A stretch of 64,000 bases of DNA, taken from Clavulina sp. PMI_390 (taxonomy: Eukaryota; Basidiomycota; Agaricomycetes; Cantharellales; Hydnaceae). The notes under the pieces are model-generated. The model searched no databases and was not told where the DNA came from. It saw only the letters and a list, made by a program, of their open reading frames with translations. This document shows, piece by piece, positions 10,946-22,080 of this stretch (positions are counted from its first letter, which is position 1; the number at the start of each line of letters is the position of its first letter). Location: positions 191,731 through 255,730 of the forward strand of contig WIDE01000012.1 in the NCBI GenBank assembly GCA_015039315.1, read 5' to 3'. Made by a program: the position numbers and the translations under genes.

Positions 10946-11254
10946 GCCTTCTCCCCGTACCACACGATATAGCCCGGCTGATCCCTATCGTCCCTACAGA
11001 CTTGGTATGTGGCATATTTCAACCGGATCTGATGTATGACCAATATCTGGCGGCTTTGATACCTTGGTCTCCGCCACGGAGGGCAATAATGCTAGTTCGC
11101 TCTTGTAAGGTCGCTCTGATGGGGTAAATGCTTCGACCTTGGAACCGTCGTTTCGTGCTTCCACATACATCCCAGGACATGTGTCGTGTAGATAAGAACC
11201 CAAGAGTACTAAACTATATTGGAGCCAGATATATACAGGGACTTCTAGGAAGCC
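10946..11254. other. 3' flank of A1 up to the gap
   Basis: Apart from the possible terminal mini-exon of A1 (11000-11039), nothing is supported here. The region runs into the assembly gap. Confidence 0.4.
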
Positions 11255-11587
11255 NNNNNNNNNNNNNNNNNNNNNNNNNNNNNNNNNNNNNNNNNNNNNN
11301 NNNNNNNNNNNNNNNNNNNNNNNNNNNNNNNNNNNNNNNNNNNNNNNNNNNNNNNNNNNNNNNNNNNNNNNNNNNNNNNNNNNNNNNNNNNNNNNNNNNN
11401 NNNNNNNNNNNNNNNNNNNNNNNNNNNNNNNNNNNNNNNNNNNNNNNNNNNNNNNNNNNNNNNNNNNNNNNNNNNNNNNNNNNNNNNNNNNNNNNNNNNN
11501 NNNNNNNNNNNNNNNNNNNNNNNNNNNNNNNNNNNNNNNNNNNNNNNNNNNNNNNNNNNNNNNNNNNNNNNNNNNNNNNNNNNNNNN
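11255..11587. other. Assembly gap (333 N)
   Basis: A continuous run of 333 undetermined bases. It lies between the 3' ends of A1 and the MFS gene, so it is unlikely to interrupt either coding sequence. Any frame drawn across it is meaningless. Confidence 0.99.
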
Positions 11588-11628
11588 ATTGCTACGAGTG
11601 GCAAGGCCCGATCATAATTAGTTCTTGC

Positions 11629-13701
11629 CTAGACACTTTCAAGCTCTGGAACATAAGCGGCCATTGGTACTGCAAGCTGCTCCTCTTTCACCTCAATAGC
11701 TTCGCCTCCCTCAAACGACTTTTTTCCGACGTTTTCTTCAAGGGCTGTGGGCTGGGTGGCGGAATGATACCTTGCTTGTGTGAATAGTATGAGCGCCCAC
11801 AGAACCATCATCAGTGCCATCAATGCTACCACACTACAAGAAATGGGCGGGAAATTCAACTCAAGTCTGCTAATTAATTGCAATATCGAGAACTCACAGC
11901 GGCTGGAGGACCCAGACACCGAATTTCGACGCCATCACACCCGTAATAAATGGAAACACTGCCGCGCCGGTCGCCCCCAGGCTACGTAGAAACACGTTAA
12001 ATTGAAGCCCAATCCTGGTCTGGGTTCAAACGCTCGATTACGGACCAAGAAATCCAACCAACTGCTCCTCCGACCATGCTGATGGATGGTAATCACCAAT
12101 CTGGCGAGAATGTCAACACGGGCGGCAGGACTTACCTTGCAGGGACAAAATTGGCCAGAACGAGTACCAGCTGGGGATAGATAGGTCCCATAAAGAAGCC
12201 GACAAATGAGAGAGCAATAGCATCTCCAATTAGAGATTTCGCGAGCCAGACTGATAGCTGGAGTCTACAACATGGTGCGATCACCGAGTTGGAGGGCGAT
12301 TCAACCGCCGATCTAATATGACAGTGACAGGGTTGCTTACCCGATACAAATAGCCATGTAGTAGAAAATCACGCGACGCTCTCCGAGCTACGTTCAGCGT
12401 GGTCAAATATGGCAACAACGCTAGGGACGAATTCAAAGTTACCAGTTGATTGACCCAGATGAGAGCAAAACGCCCCACAGTCAGACCTGTAAAGGATGAA
12501 ACCGTAAGTATTCAAGAGGCGATGGACAGACAGTAGGAGGCCGACCTCCGAAAAACCCGCTGGAGACGTATCCTGTAGAGCCACCACCGTTTCGTTCCCT
12601 GATGAGGTAGGTGACAGACCACGAGCCAAGAGACACCTATGAGGGGGTCAGTCATCTACCCTAGTCGTATCTACGCCCACACATACCTCAGTGCCGACAT
12701 AGGTAAAGACGAATAGTGCTGCGATATGGACTGCCGGCATCCGCATGAGAGCGTAGTATTTATCCCATCCCTCATACTCTATTTCATCCTCGGCATTTGG
12801 TGGCTTCTCTCCGGCAGTTTCAGTGCCGTTTGTTCGAGCCACGAGGTCTTCAATGATTGCTATCGAGTTGGGGTGTGTGAAGATATCTCTCACGAAGCCG
12901 AGAGAAGACATACAAGCTTGAGAACGGAGTCGGTAGACTGCCAGAAGAACGATCGTGGTCACCACCGCCAGGCTCAAGGAGGTGAGATACATGAACGTCC
13001 AATGCATCTGCTGTGAAAATTGGGTAGAGATAAGAGGGGAGATAAGAGCTCCAAGACCATAGGTCCCGTGTCCAATCATCATTTTCGCATGTCGATGTGT
13101 TGGGAACATGGTGAGGAGGGCATTAGCCTGTGCCGCTTGGAGCGAGCCACCGAATCCATCAATATAGTAGGCAAGAGCGAGCACAGGGAACGGAGGGTGT
13201 GGTGCTTGAATTGAAAAAGCGATGAGTTGAACAATTGCTCCCGCGGTGCCTGCCTGGTAAGAAAAATGAGCCTTGCGGAGTGGACGTGTACCCTGACAGA
13301 GAAATACGTGCCTTGGCATAACCGTACTTGTCTGAGATGTGCATGTTCACAAGCGCAGCAGTGAAAGCCCCCTATATGGAGACAGATTAGGCGCGATGTG
13401 TTGGTCAAAATGGAAAACTCTGCACTAACCGCGCACTTGCAGACAAAAATAAGAGATACAACAGTGTATCCAACCTAGGAACACAGATCTTCACAAGCCC
13501 GCTGTAACAGTGAGCGAAGAGCGTACCCCATAGGACTCTTGCATACGAGGGATCAGGGGGCCGGCTGTACCACTGTACAATGAGAGATTTAGTGATACAA
13601 TGATATTGACGGTCTCGTGAGGTCGGATACCCACTCATCCCAGCCAACGAGGAAAATGGACAGGTAAAGGGCAAGAAGATAGGCATTGTCTCTCTCAAAG
13701 A
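11629..13701 (-). CDS. Major facilitator superfamily transporter, BSC6-like
   Basis: Multi-exon membrane carrier read on the minus strand. Recognisable exons in order: AYLLALYLSIFLVGWD joined to DGTAGPLIPRMQESYG; VGYTVVSLIFVCKC; GAFTAALVNMHISDKYGYAK; then FPVLALAYYIDGFGGSLQAAQANALL with TYGLGALISPLISTQF. After these come VSLGSWSVTYLIRERNGGG, TGYVSSGFFGG, LTVGRFALIWVNQL, LGERRVIFYYMAI, FFMGPIYPQLVLVLANF, RSLGATGAAVFPFITG and a last membrane segment (ALMMVLWALILFTQ) with an acidic tail. The pattern GFGGSLQ-AQ-NA and GYVSSGFFGG is typical of fungal 'bypass of stop codon 6'-like MFS carriers; the substrate is unknown. No frame break was found. The 5' exon is unresolved; a start at 13904 (MHPNSYAESPVSS) is possible but its splice phase does not fit cleanly. 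It is flanked by the duplicated F-box genes A1 and A2. Confidence 0.8.
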
Positions 13702-14470
13702 CTGAGAATGACATGACCGCAGAGGTTTATAGAGGACGCAGCCCTTGGGAGAAGGATGGTGGGTGAAAACAGCAATCGGGTCTTATCCTCTTGGGAGACA
13801 TGTCAGAATCAATCTTCGCACGTTCTGTCAAGTGACCTGATAAGAGATCGATCGCCCGAGACTCCCGAGGAGACTGGCGACTCGGCATACGAGTTTGGAT
13901 GCATTTTCTTACAGTCAAAAAGTTTATCCGAGGTAATGCCGACCCCGTTTCTGTGGTACGTCCCCAGCAGTCTACAGTATGCCAGTGCAGTGAAACTCCA
14001 AGGAGCATAGATAAATGACTGCGGGATGACCGTCGGGGTCTAATAGGGGGTCATTAGATGATCAAGTGGGAGGTCTCTCCTCATGTCGTCCAGCCAGTTA
14101 AGCGCTCAAATATCTTACTTCCTGGATTGAATAACTAACCAAAGCATAATAGGACCGCATATGGCGAAATATTGGGAGTCATACGAGGTGTCAAGTGCAT
14201 GGAGCAAGCCGAGCCGCACTGGGTTAGATCACAGGAAGCTGCCGTCCGATCCAATATGATTTTGACTTGTGGATTCGCTGTTAGGCATGGTTATAGAGGT
14301 TCCTTCAGATGAGAGTTACGGGTTCCAGTGGCCCTTGCACTGTGAGTGGTTAGCCATTTACCGGAATATCATGTTAGTCGTCTCCGTTGGGGGATGTGTG
14401 GGCCTGTGTACATGTATATGACCTCGATGTTGCCAAACATCACCTCCTGAATTCCTCAGCATAGTAAACA
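13702..14470. other. Divergent intergenic region, MFS to F-box gene A2
   Basis: Probably includes the first exon and promoter of the minus-strand MFS gene (to about 13904) and the promoter of A2. No further gene is supported. Confidence 0.45.
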
Positions 14471-16334
14471 ATGCAACAATCACTAGAATGGCCTCCACTA
14501 TTGCGAGATAAGATCCAGACTCTTGGAGAAGCTCAAGAATATGAGCGAATGTGGAGAGCAGTGCTGAGGTTTGAAATATCTTCGCGAGTCCAAAGCGACG
14601 CATCTCAACATCGCCTCCGCTTCTTAGCGTCTTCTTTCCTGCTGAGCGCGGGTTTCAGATCGGCCGTTACCTCCCCTCCGACGGTCCTCACCAGAAAAGG
14701 CTATGTGTGCGCATAGCCCAGAATGACATAGTTCTGATGATATTTTGGGATATTCCTTACTTTCCTCGTTACGGGCTTGAGCATGAACAAAACCACATAA
14801 ATGGCCCCGATGAGGGCTTCGCGCGCCATATGGTACCATGCATATGGACTACTGGGCTTCTTCTTGGGATAGGACGATACGTAAACTCGGCACGATCGCC
14901 TCGCCCAACGTATAGCAACCCTCAAAACTGGCTTTATGAGGTCTCTCAACAAGGAGGGCTCTCCCTGCTATTTAACTGTGTAACTCAGGTATATGCGGCT
15001 TTGGGAAAATCCTCCAAAACTATCGATGTGAACTTTGAGGCCGCTTGGGAAGCCATCGCTCTGAACGAAGGGGAAGTCACGCCTCCTCTTCCTCAAGATA
15101 GTCAATCGTCTTCCGCGGGTCGACTGTTATCTAAACGTGGAAATGGGGAGAAGATTAGCTCGGTTGACGTGAGACAGCCCGACTCCGACAAAGCAGAGGA
15201 ATCTCAAGTGTGTCGTTTCCTTATTTTTTGTTTCATTGAATTATCCCTGCTTATACCACTTCCCATTCTCAGCTGAGCTCATTCCCAAGACCCTTTCCAC
15301 TTGATTTGATGTCGATGTTTGCGGAATATCTCAGCATTGACGAGCTGAAAGAGTTTTCCCTCGTGAGTTCCGATACCAAGAGAGCGGCTCAGCATCGCAT
15401 TTGGACTGCTTTCACTATTTCATGGGGAGGAAACGACGACCCCAACTCTTCTCTCGACGATCAATTGAGTGCTCTATTTGCTAACCCCGAGCGAACTCTA
15501 TTCATTGAATCGCTCTCGATATATTGTCGTTGGAGCTGGAATGCGAAACGCCTAGAGCAATTCGCAATGCTCATCCCCCTACTCCCTAATCTCAAACGTC
15601 TTAGTCTCAATCAGCTCCCTTTCAACCCTAATCGCATACGTGTGATCGGTAACGAATATCGCCCTTTGTTGCGTCTCATGGTTGATATTAAACCTTCCTT
15701 CAAGCTCGAGTACTTCAAGCTCGTTGAAGAATTTCGGCGACCTGCTCCCCTATTTAAATTCCTCTATTCCCAACCATCAATCAAAACGCTTGACGGGTGC
15801 ATTCTTCGATTCGGGCTCAAAGGTGGCATTCCATCTGATCTATTCCCTCACATCCAAGCACTCCATGTGCATGGGGTTCATGGCGGCATTTGGGGTAATG
15901 GCCGAAAGCTCCAACATCTAACAGTATGCCTCACGGAACCGACGCGGTCAAGAGGCGCAGAAACTTTGGACAAAGTTCTTAACGATATTGGACTGAGTGC
16001 GCAAGGTTTGGAGAGTCTCGCGTTCGGCAAAGGATTTCCCATTTTGTATTGGATACCTGTGTTGGAAGTTCTTGAGGGCATGCACCACCTCCAGAAGTTG
16101 CGTCTTGATGAACATTCCTTGTCAGTCATGGGAGATCCTCATTCTTCAGCATCACGGGTAGTCTCCGGACTCTTATCTCTGAGACAGCTGGGATTCGGAC
16201 TGAAGATGCGGCATTATGAAGGTTCTAACGAGATAGAGGAAGAGCTTCGCTGTCTTCAAGAGTTACCTACCCGCATATGCCATGTCGTATTGCATGCGGA
16301 CGGAAGGACTTGGGAGAGGGATAACTCTCGGTGA
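14471..16334 (+). CDS. F-box protein with novel N-terminal domain (family member A2)
   Basis: Three exons: 14471-14568, 14628-15207 and 15273-16334; 579 residues. Exon 1 has the same 98 nt as in A1 and ends AQEYERMWRAVL. Exon 2 has S-VFFPAERGFQIGRY, NDIVLMIFWDIPYF, GPDEGFARHMVPC and PQNWLYEVSQQGG. Exon 3 has the F-box FPLDLMSMFAEYLSIDELKE, FSLVSSDTKRAAQHRIW, then Leu-rich segments (LLPNLKRLSLNQLP). Close paralogue of A1 throughout, same strand, 3.5 kb away. The TGA overlaps a consensus donor (CG|GTGAGT, 16331). Splicing to an acceptor at 16391 would give a different end, R-LDTWLKDEE, stopping at 16422 (588 residues); I consider this at least as likely. The Rib2-type gene starts 130-220 bp downstream. 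Confidence 0.77.
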
Positions 16335-16551
16335 GTTCTCCCCTTTATGAATAGATATGTTCCATCTAAGTGAATCTTACAACCTCCATAGCCTCGATAC
16401 ATGGCTTAAAGATGAAGAATGAAGCGTTAGCTGTGTGGATGATTCTTGTATGGTACCTGAATATCGGTCTGTTAGAAAGGTCTTTGACCAGAATCAATAT
16501 AAAATCGTGAGAATTCATTCACATAACCCCACCAAACAACCCGCAGAGATT

Positions 16552-17115
16552 ATGTCCACTGCAGTGACGCCACCACTTGCGAGCCTAGAGTATCTGCAGC
16601 TCGCACTCGATCACGCTAGAAAATGTGTACCAACTCCGACCGCATTTTGCGTTGGATGCGTGATCGTTGCCTTTGTCTCCATCAACGATACATCGACGCC
16701 GATTGTTCTGTCCACCGGATTCTCGCGCGAGCTCGAGGGAAACACACATGCAGAGGCTAACGCGCTAGAGAAAGCGCGACAGTTATCCGAGGAGGATATT
16801 GGCCGTCTTATCTCAGAGCAGCTTCCATCATCAAATCTCACCACAATCCCCACGATCGATGCTCTCCTCCGTTCATCTGATGTATACACTACCCTCGAGC
16901 CATGTTCGGTCAGGCTTTCCGGGCTTTCTCCCTGTGCCGATGCGCTCATCGAGGCACAAGTGAAGAGATGTATTATCGGGGTTGGCGAGCCTGATGATTT
17001 CGTCAAGTGCGAAGGTGCACGGAAGCTTAGCGATGCTGGGATTGATGTGATATGGATGCGAGACATCGAGGAGGAATGTCTGGCTGTTGCGAGGACTGGG
17101 CATGACTCCAAGTGA
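16552..17115 (+). CDS. Rib2-type pyrimidine (DRAP) deaminase, CDA fold
   Basis: Intronless, 187 residues from the ATG at 16552. An upstream in-frame ATG at 16435 would add 39 residues with no family features, so the internal start is preferred. Zinc-dependent cytidine-deaminase motifs are complete: H66-A-E68 (THAEANAL) and PC118-x9-C128 (EPCSVRLSGLSPCADALI). GCVIV precedes them and CIIGVGEPDDF follows. The PC-x9-C spacing with a Ser-Gly loop fits fungal Rib2-type deaminases, which deaminate the reduced pyrimidine intermediate of riboflavin synthesis. Only the deaminase domain is present, as in the short forms found in some fungi. A tRNA- or nucleoside-directed deaminase of the same fold cannot be excluded. 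Confidence 0.75.
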   Translation: MSTAVTPPLASLEYLQLALDHARKCVPTPTAFCVGCVIVAFVSINDTSTPIVLSTGFSRELEGNTHAEANALEKARQLSEEDIGRLISEQLPSSNLTTIPTIDALLRSSDVYTTLEPCSVRLSGLSPCADALIEAQVKRCIIGVGEPDDFVKCEGARKLSDAGIDVIWMRDIEEECLAVARTGHDSK

Positions 17116-17430
17116 ACGGCTCATGGTGAGACGAATATATTCTTCGTGGTTATACAAGCAAACGGAGTGGTTGACGATACCATTGAAAAGCTGGTGGTTC
17201 CATTTACGAGATTTTTCCCTTCTATTGAACATTACAAAACAAGAGAGAGGCTATCGTGATAAGCCCCAGTCGAATACAAGACCAACTGAATGGGATTGTT
17301 TGCGAACGCATGGTGTAAACAAGCCACGCACTCCACTCGCGACACCATGTACTGCCCAATTCCACCTCATCCAATGCTAAAAGCCTGCTTAATGAGCTGA
17401 AAAAGTCTGGCCAAACCTCTATATGGTTTA
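17116..17430. other. Intergenic flank of the nested transposons
   Basis: No gene seen. It ends in the TA (17429-17430) that borders the outer transposon. Confidence 0.5.
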
Positions 17431-17461
17431 CTGTACGGGAACGACCTTAAGTTCACGGGTT

Positions 17462-17533
17462 GTGACCTGTGACCAAGTTCACGACTGTATGGCCGTTAGT
17501 TCACTAGTTCAAGGCTCGGTGTGACCTGTGACC
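17462..17533. repeat. Left subterminal repeat pair of the inner transposon
   Basis: Two copies of GTGACCTGTGACC (17462-17474 and 17521-17533), with AGTTCACTAGTTCAAGG between them. The same block in the same orientation lies at the right end (22028-22080). Such clusters are plausible transposase binding sites (inference). Confidence 0.65.
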
Positions 17534-17740
17534 TTAGGTTGCTAGGACACAAGTGACCACCCCCTCTCCAGCTTGTTTCAGATTGATTGGATGATAGAGA
17601 GCTAATGAGAGTCGATCCCGATAGATGGATATGCGAGCTACCGTTTCACTTTTGACCGTGCGCCTCTCCTATCTAGTAGTTGCCCTTAGTCTCCTGTGAA
17701 ATGGAAAACTTTCCGTCCCTCATCTCTTGCCAACCGCCTC

Positions 17741-20700
17741 ATGGGGGACGTCTATCCAGCTCCGTACAGCGATGCAGCTCAGACTGCAGTGGTGGTAAAA
17801 TACCACAAAGTCCCAAGAGATCTCATTGGTGCTCTCTTGCCAAGCGCAGCCATCTGCGTCAACGACTTCCTAGCATTCAACCTCCCTCAGCTATGCGTTC
17901 CTTCCAATCTAGGCGATGCCAGTGCTTGCCTAGCTTGGTCTTCATCCCCCCCTTCGTCTACACTATCAGCAAAGCTTCTCGAGTCTCTAAAGTTACCAGA
18001 GCCAGAGAAACTTTACAGATTTTTAGTTTCGGCGCCGCCAAAAGGGACACAATCAGTCAGGGTGAACAGCCTCGAGTTTCCCCTTGGCATCCTTGCGGTA
18101 TGGGAAACATATCTTCGCGCTCAACAGCTTCGAAAGTATTGGTCCCAGTCTCGTCGCTGGCTTGAGGAGTCCATGCGTTGTGAGCCCGCGCATTCTCGTG
18201 TATTTCAAGTTGCTCTGCAGCTATTCGATGAACTAAAGTGGGGTGCGCCCATTTATGGGTTCAAAGCGGATAATCTGTGCACATCCACCGCCACTCTTAC
18301 TCGTATACTCTCATTCAGCTGGCTTGCAACCTCGAACATTGCTCACATGCTTGATCTGGTCCAGACCGACATTAATGACCATGGTCTGCCTGTGCGGATT
18401 GTGGATCCCTATTTCGCGGAAAAACTCCTTATGCTCTCTGGGAAGGATGCCAACTACTATCGCACTCATTCGTCCCAAAGGCACCTTCGCCGGCTTGGCG
18501 AACAGTTTGTGAAAGGAGAAATCCAGAATCTTGCTGGGGTTGTGAATGTTGACGGGAATCACTGGATTGCATTCATTGCGAACGCAGGGGCTCGCGAGAT
18601 CCTCATTGCCGACTCAATGGTTCCTCGGAACTCGTTATCACCGAGCTTCACAAGATATTATCCGCTCACAAAAGCGCTACAGTGGTGGATTTTTCATTCG
18701 AGCGAACTCGCGGGGTTGGATATTACCCCTTATTCCGTTGAGAGGCCTGAAGTCTCACAGCAGACTGACTCAAATTCATGTGGAATCTACGCAGTGAACT
18801 ATGTCGCCTCATATTTCCTCCCATCTGTCTACGATCCCCTGGTCCCAATGTCTATGCGCTGTCCACGAACAGCAGCATTTATTTCTATTGCACAGAGACA
18901 CATTTCATCCGAGGTAAGCAAATCAATAGATGTATCCTACCAGAAGCGGACGCTAATATCGCATTTGTTTAGGGTGAAGATTTCAGTTGGTATCTTGGAC
19001 CACCAGATTCATTCATAACGCACAAAGAGGCCCAGATCCCAGGGATTCGAGAGGATTATATCCTACCACATGCCGCTCCCGATGATCCTTCTGCTTCTCT
19101 TGGTAGTGGCCTTGGTGATGGGACTGGCGTCAATAGCAATGACCACTGCCATGTCCCTTCATCACCGGAGGTTATACCCGTCCGAGAGTTTACTTCTCCC
19201 GTATCATCGAATCAGAATCTATCCGTAACTGCACCCTCTCCCTCTCTTGCTCCGCTCATGCCCCTTCAGTCAATTCGCAGCACAACAGCTCCGGCTCCAG
19301 CTCTACGACCGACATCTTCTGGGAATGGGCGCATCACCAGTTTTTTTGGACGCTTGAAGGATGCGACGGCTGAGGAACAAGAGCACTTCGCCCGAAAGCA
19401 GTCTGAGGATTTTGACATAATTCGTCAAAATCGACAGGAAATTCATGATCGCACCAAAAAAGCTGCTGAAGTAAAAGCAGAGAGTATTCGCAAGGCTGCT
19501 GCACTGAGGAAGCAGAAAAGCCGCACGAAAAAGCGCGGACTAGAAATCGAGGCTGGAGAACGAACTCAGGACGGAAAATTGATCAAAAAGGTCGGTCTAC
19601 ATAAACGAAACAGTCTCGGCATTCTTTTCATCTAATTAAGGATTTTACGAAACCTCAGGTCAAACTTAATCTTAAGGATGCGCAAATTCCCGATGTCCAC
19701 ATGATAGCTGAGGCCTCGCGGCCGCGCGCTGTCATCAAGGATGGGTATTGTCTGACGGGATCATCTATGAAGCTTGGAAAAGTAAAGCGCAAGCCGCGTC
19801 GCCGGAGCGGTCGAATTGACTGGAAGACTCCTCTTCTCTTCGCAAAAATCCAGCAGGTTGCTAGTCTCCCACATCTTTCGGCTCTCCGAAGCCCCACAGA
19901 AATGCTTAAGGAGCTCCGCCGTCGCGACCCCTGCTTTCAGTACCTCAGTAGCCAGGTGCTTGGACGCATGTTTACACCAGGGAAGCACTTGCCAAAAGAG
20001 TTCTCAGAGGAGACATTGGAGCAAGTTGCTAATCGGGCTCAATTCTCACCAAAAGCTTCAAGCCGGAAAGGTATTTTGGTACGTTATGGATTGGAAATTT
20101 GATTGGATATGTAACTGATAAAGCATCATCCATCATCTAGGCACCGCATCCCGATGTAATCGATTCAATCACAGACACCCTCACAAGTCTCCGAGCTGCT
20201 GGCGTGCCCCTTAATCTCAAGACTGTTCGGAGCATTATCATATCTCATATTGAGGACAAGGCACCATTTCTGTTCACAAGAGTGGCACGCGATGGCAGCC
20301 GGTTCACTGCCAGCGAGCGCTGGTGCCGTTGCTTCCTCAAAAACGAGCTAGGATGGTCTGTCCGTCACTCTACACAAGCTGCACAGAAAATACCGGATAA
20401 TGTCGACGAGCTCTTGCTGAAGGCTGCGATTCGCCAAGCTCATGCAATCAAGCAATGGAATATCCCATCTGAGCTTCGGGTAAACTCCGATCAAACGCAA
20501 GTTATCCTTAACGAAGGATCTGGATTAACCTGGAATAAAGCTGGAGTGAAGCAAGTTTTGTGCCATGGTCGCGATGAGAAGCGAGCATTCACTCTACTTG
20601 TTGGCCTGTCAGAGTCAGGGACACTTCTCCCTTTCCAAAGCATGTGGTCAGGGAAGACTGCGGTCTCCACCCCTGACGCAGACTCAGATGGCTATGAACA

Positions 20701-21871
20701 GTCGATCCAGGAGGGATTTCTCTATGAGTTCACAAAAACCGACACCTACTGGTCCACGATTGGCACAATGAAGTCGTATGTGGTCCTTATCCTTGTTCCA
20801 TACTTCAATGGAGAAAAAGAGAGGCTCGGTCGATCACCAAATCAACCCTGCATCTGGCAGATTGATGTATGGCCGGTCCATGCATCAGATGAGTTTCGCA
20901 CCTGGATGTGGAACCAATACCCTTGGATCATTATATTCTATGTTCCTGCTGGCTGCACGGGCCTTTTCCAGCCCTCGGATGTAGGAATGCAGCGCATTCT
21001 AAAGCAAGCAATCAGCCGGAAACAAACTGCAGATCTTGTTGAAGAAGTCATGCAACAACTGGAGCGAGAGGATCCACTTCCGGCCAACAAGATCAAGATT
21101 GATACGAGGGTTCGATCACTGCGCAATCGTAGCCCTGGGTGGCTGGTTGCGGCTCACAATGCATGCAAGGATCCAAAAATTGTTCGAGCGGTACGTCCCT
21201 AACTTCTATCTATGCTCCATTCCAACATGTCCTCATAATCGATTGCACTCTAGGCATTCAGAAACTGCAAGGCTGGCGACTTCAACCTCTCTCAGGAATC
21301 ACTCACTTCAATTGAGATGTTGGAGCTCCTTTGTTCACTGCCAAGCTCAGACCCCGAGTTTTTCAAAGAGCTGAATCGGGACCCGCGCAAATCACCAGCA
21401 GTCGACCCTCGGACAAAGCGCAGTACTAAATTTGCATTTTCCGTCGATGACCCGGACGAATTTTCTGATGAAACACCGGATGAGCCTCCGTTTACTACCT
21501 TACCGGGTGATGATGAGGACATCCCAGTCTCCGACATTATTGATCATGTGGTCCTGAGTACTAACGATCCCAAAAAGTATCTCGAAGATGAAGGGAGTCT
21601 TCGTACTCTAGCAGCGCTGGCGGAAGAGGTGGAGTATAGAGGCAATGCAACTTTTGGTGCTGTAGAAGGTGATGGTTCAGATGACGAGTCAGATGATGAT
21701 TCAAAGGACATTGATGGAGTAGACTGCGGATCGGACGGAGAATATGAACCCGGTAGGACTAACGGAGTCCCAAGCATTGTGGGCCCTGAATCACTGGTGG
21801 CAGGAAGGACGCCAAGGGCGCGTAAGGCTGTGGACAAGGCTCATGATCTTCGGCATTGGCAGAGGTTGTGA
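17741..21871 (+). CDS. Composite transposase: Ulp1-like cysteine protease joined to DDE-1 (pogo-type) transposase
   Basis: Five exons, all junctions phase 0: 17741-18913, 18973-19590, 19659-20078, 20141-21190 and 21254-21871; 1292 residues from the ATG at 17741. The frame extends upstream to 17690 behind a possible acceptor, so a 5' exon is possible. Residues 270-350 carry a C48 protease triad: H274 (DGNHWIAF), D291 (LIADSM) and C347 in QQTDSNSCGIYAVNY. A low-complexity linker and a basic coiled coil follow (ARKQSEDFD..., RKQKSRTKKRG). A DNA-binding-like RWCRCFLKNELGW segment precedes the DDE-1 core: D854 (NSDQTQVIL), D979 (IDVWPVH) and D1017 (GLFQPSDVG). AFRNCKAGDFNLSQESLTS and an acidic tail close the protein. 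No frameshift seen. The protease may act on SUMO-like host proteins (inference). Two adjacent genes remain possible if the linker introns are not spliced. Confidence 0.8.
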
Positions 21872-22027
21872 TGAGGCCCCTATATTTGAGAGTGACTACT
21901 CGTATAGTCCAATGGCGCATATTGTATTCTGCGGCACATTTTCTTATTTTTCTAGAATTTTCTTGATTTTATGAAGAATTTTCCTGATTTTTGACAATTT
22001 ATTAAGCGCCCTTCTGGACGGCCTGAT

Positions 22028-22080
22028 GTGACCCGTGACCTCACTGGCTAGTTCAGTTCAAGGGGGTCTGTGACCCGTGA
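22028..22080. repeat. Right subterminal repeat pair of the inner transposon
   Basis: GTGACCCGTGACC (22028-22040) and GTGACCCGTGACT (22071 onward), with GCTAGTTCAGTTCAAGG between them. They lie in the same orientation as the left-end pair rather than inverted. Confidence 0.6.

Noticed and set aside
11128..11787. Open frame running across the N gap on both strands
   Set aside because: Its middle consists of undetermined bases; there is no evidence of coding.
13727..14010. Minus-strand frames as a separate small gene upstream of the MFS carrier
   Set aside because: More likely the unresolved first exon and leader of the MFS gene.
16611..17111. Minus-strand frame of 166 codons
   Set aside because: Lies antisense to the Rib2-type deaminase, whose zinc motifs are complete on the plus strand.
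17431..17560. Possible long terminal repeats of a retrotransposon, suggested by same-orientation repeats near 17500 and 22050
   Set aside because: No TG...CA ends, no reverse transcriptase or integrase, and the internal gene is a DDE-1 transposase with TA target duplications.
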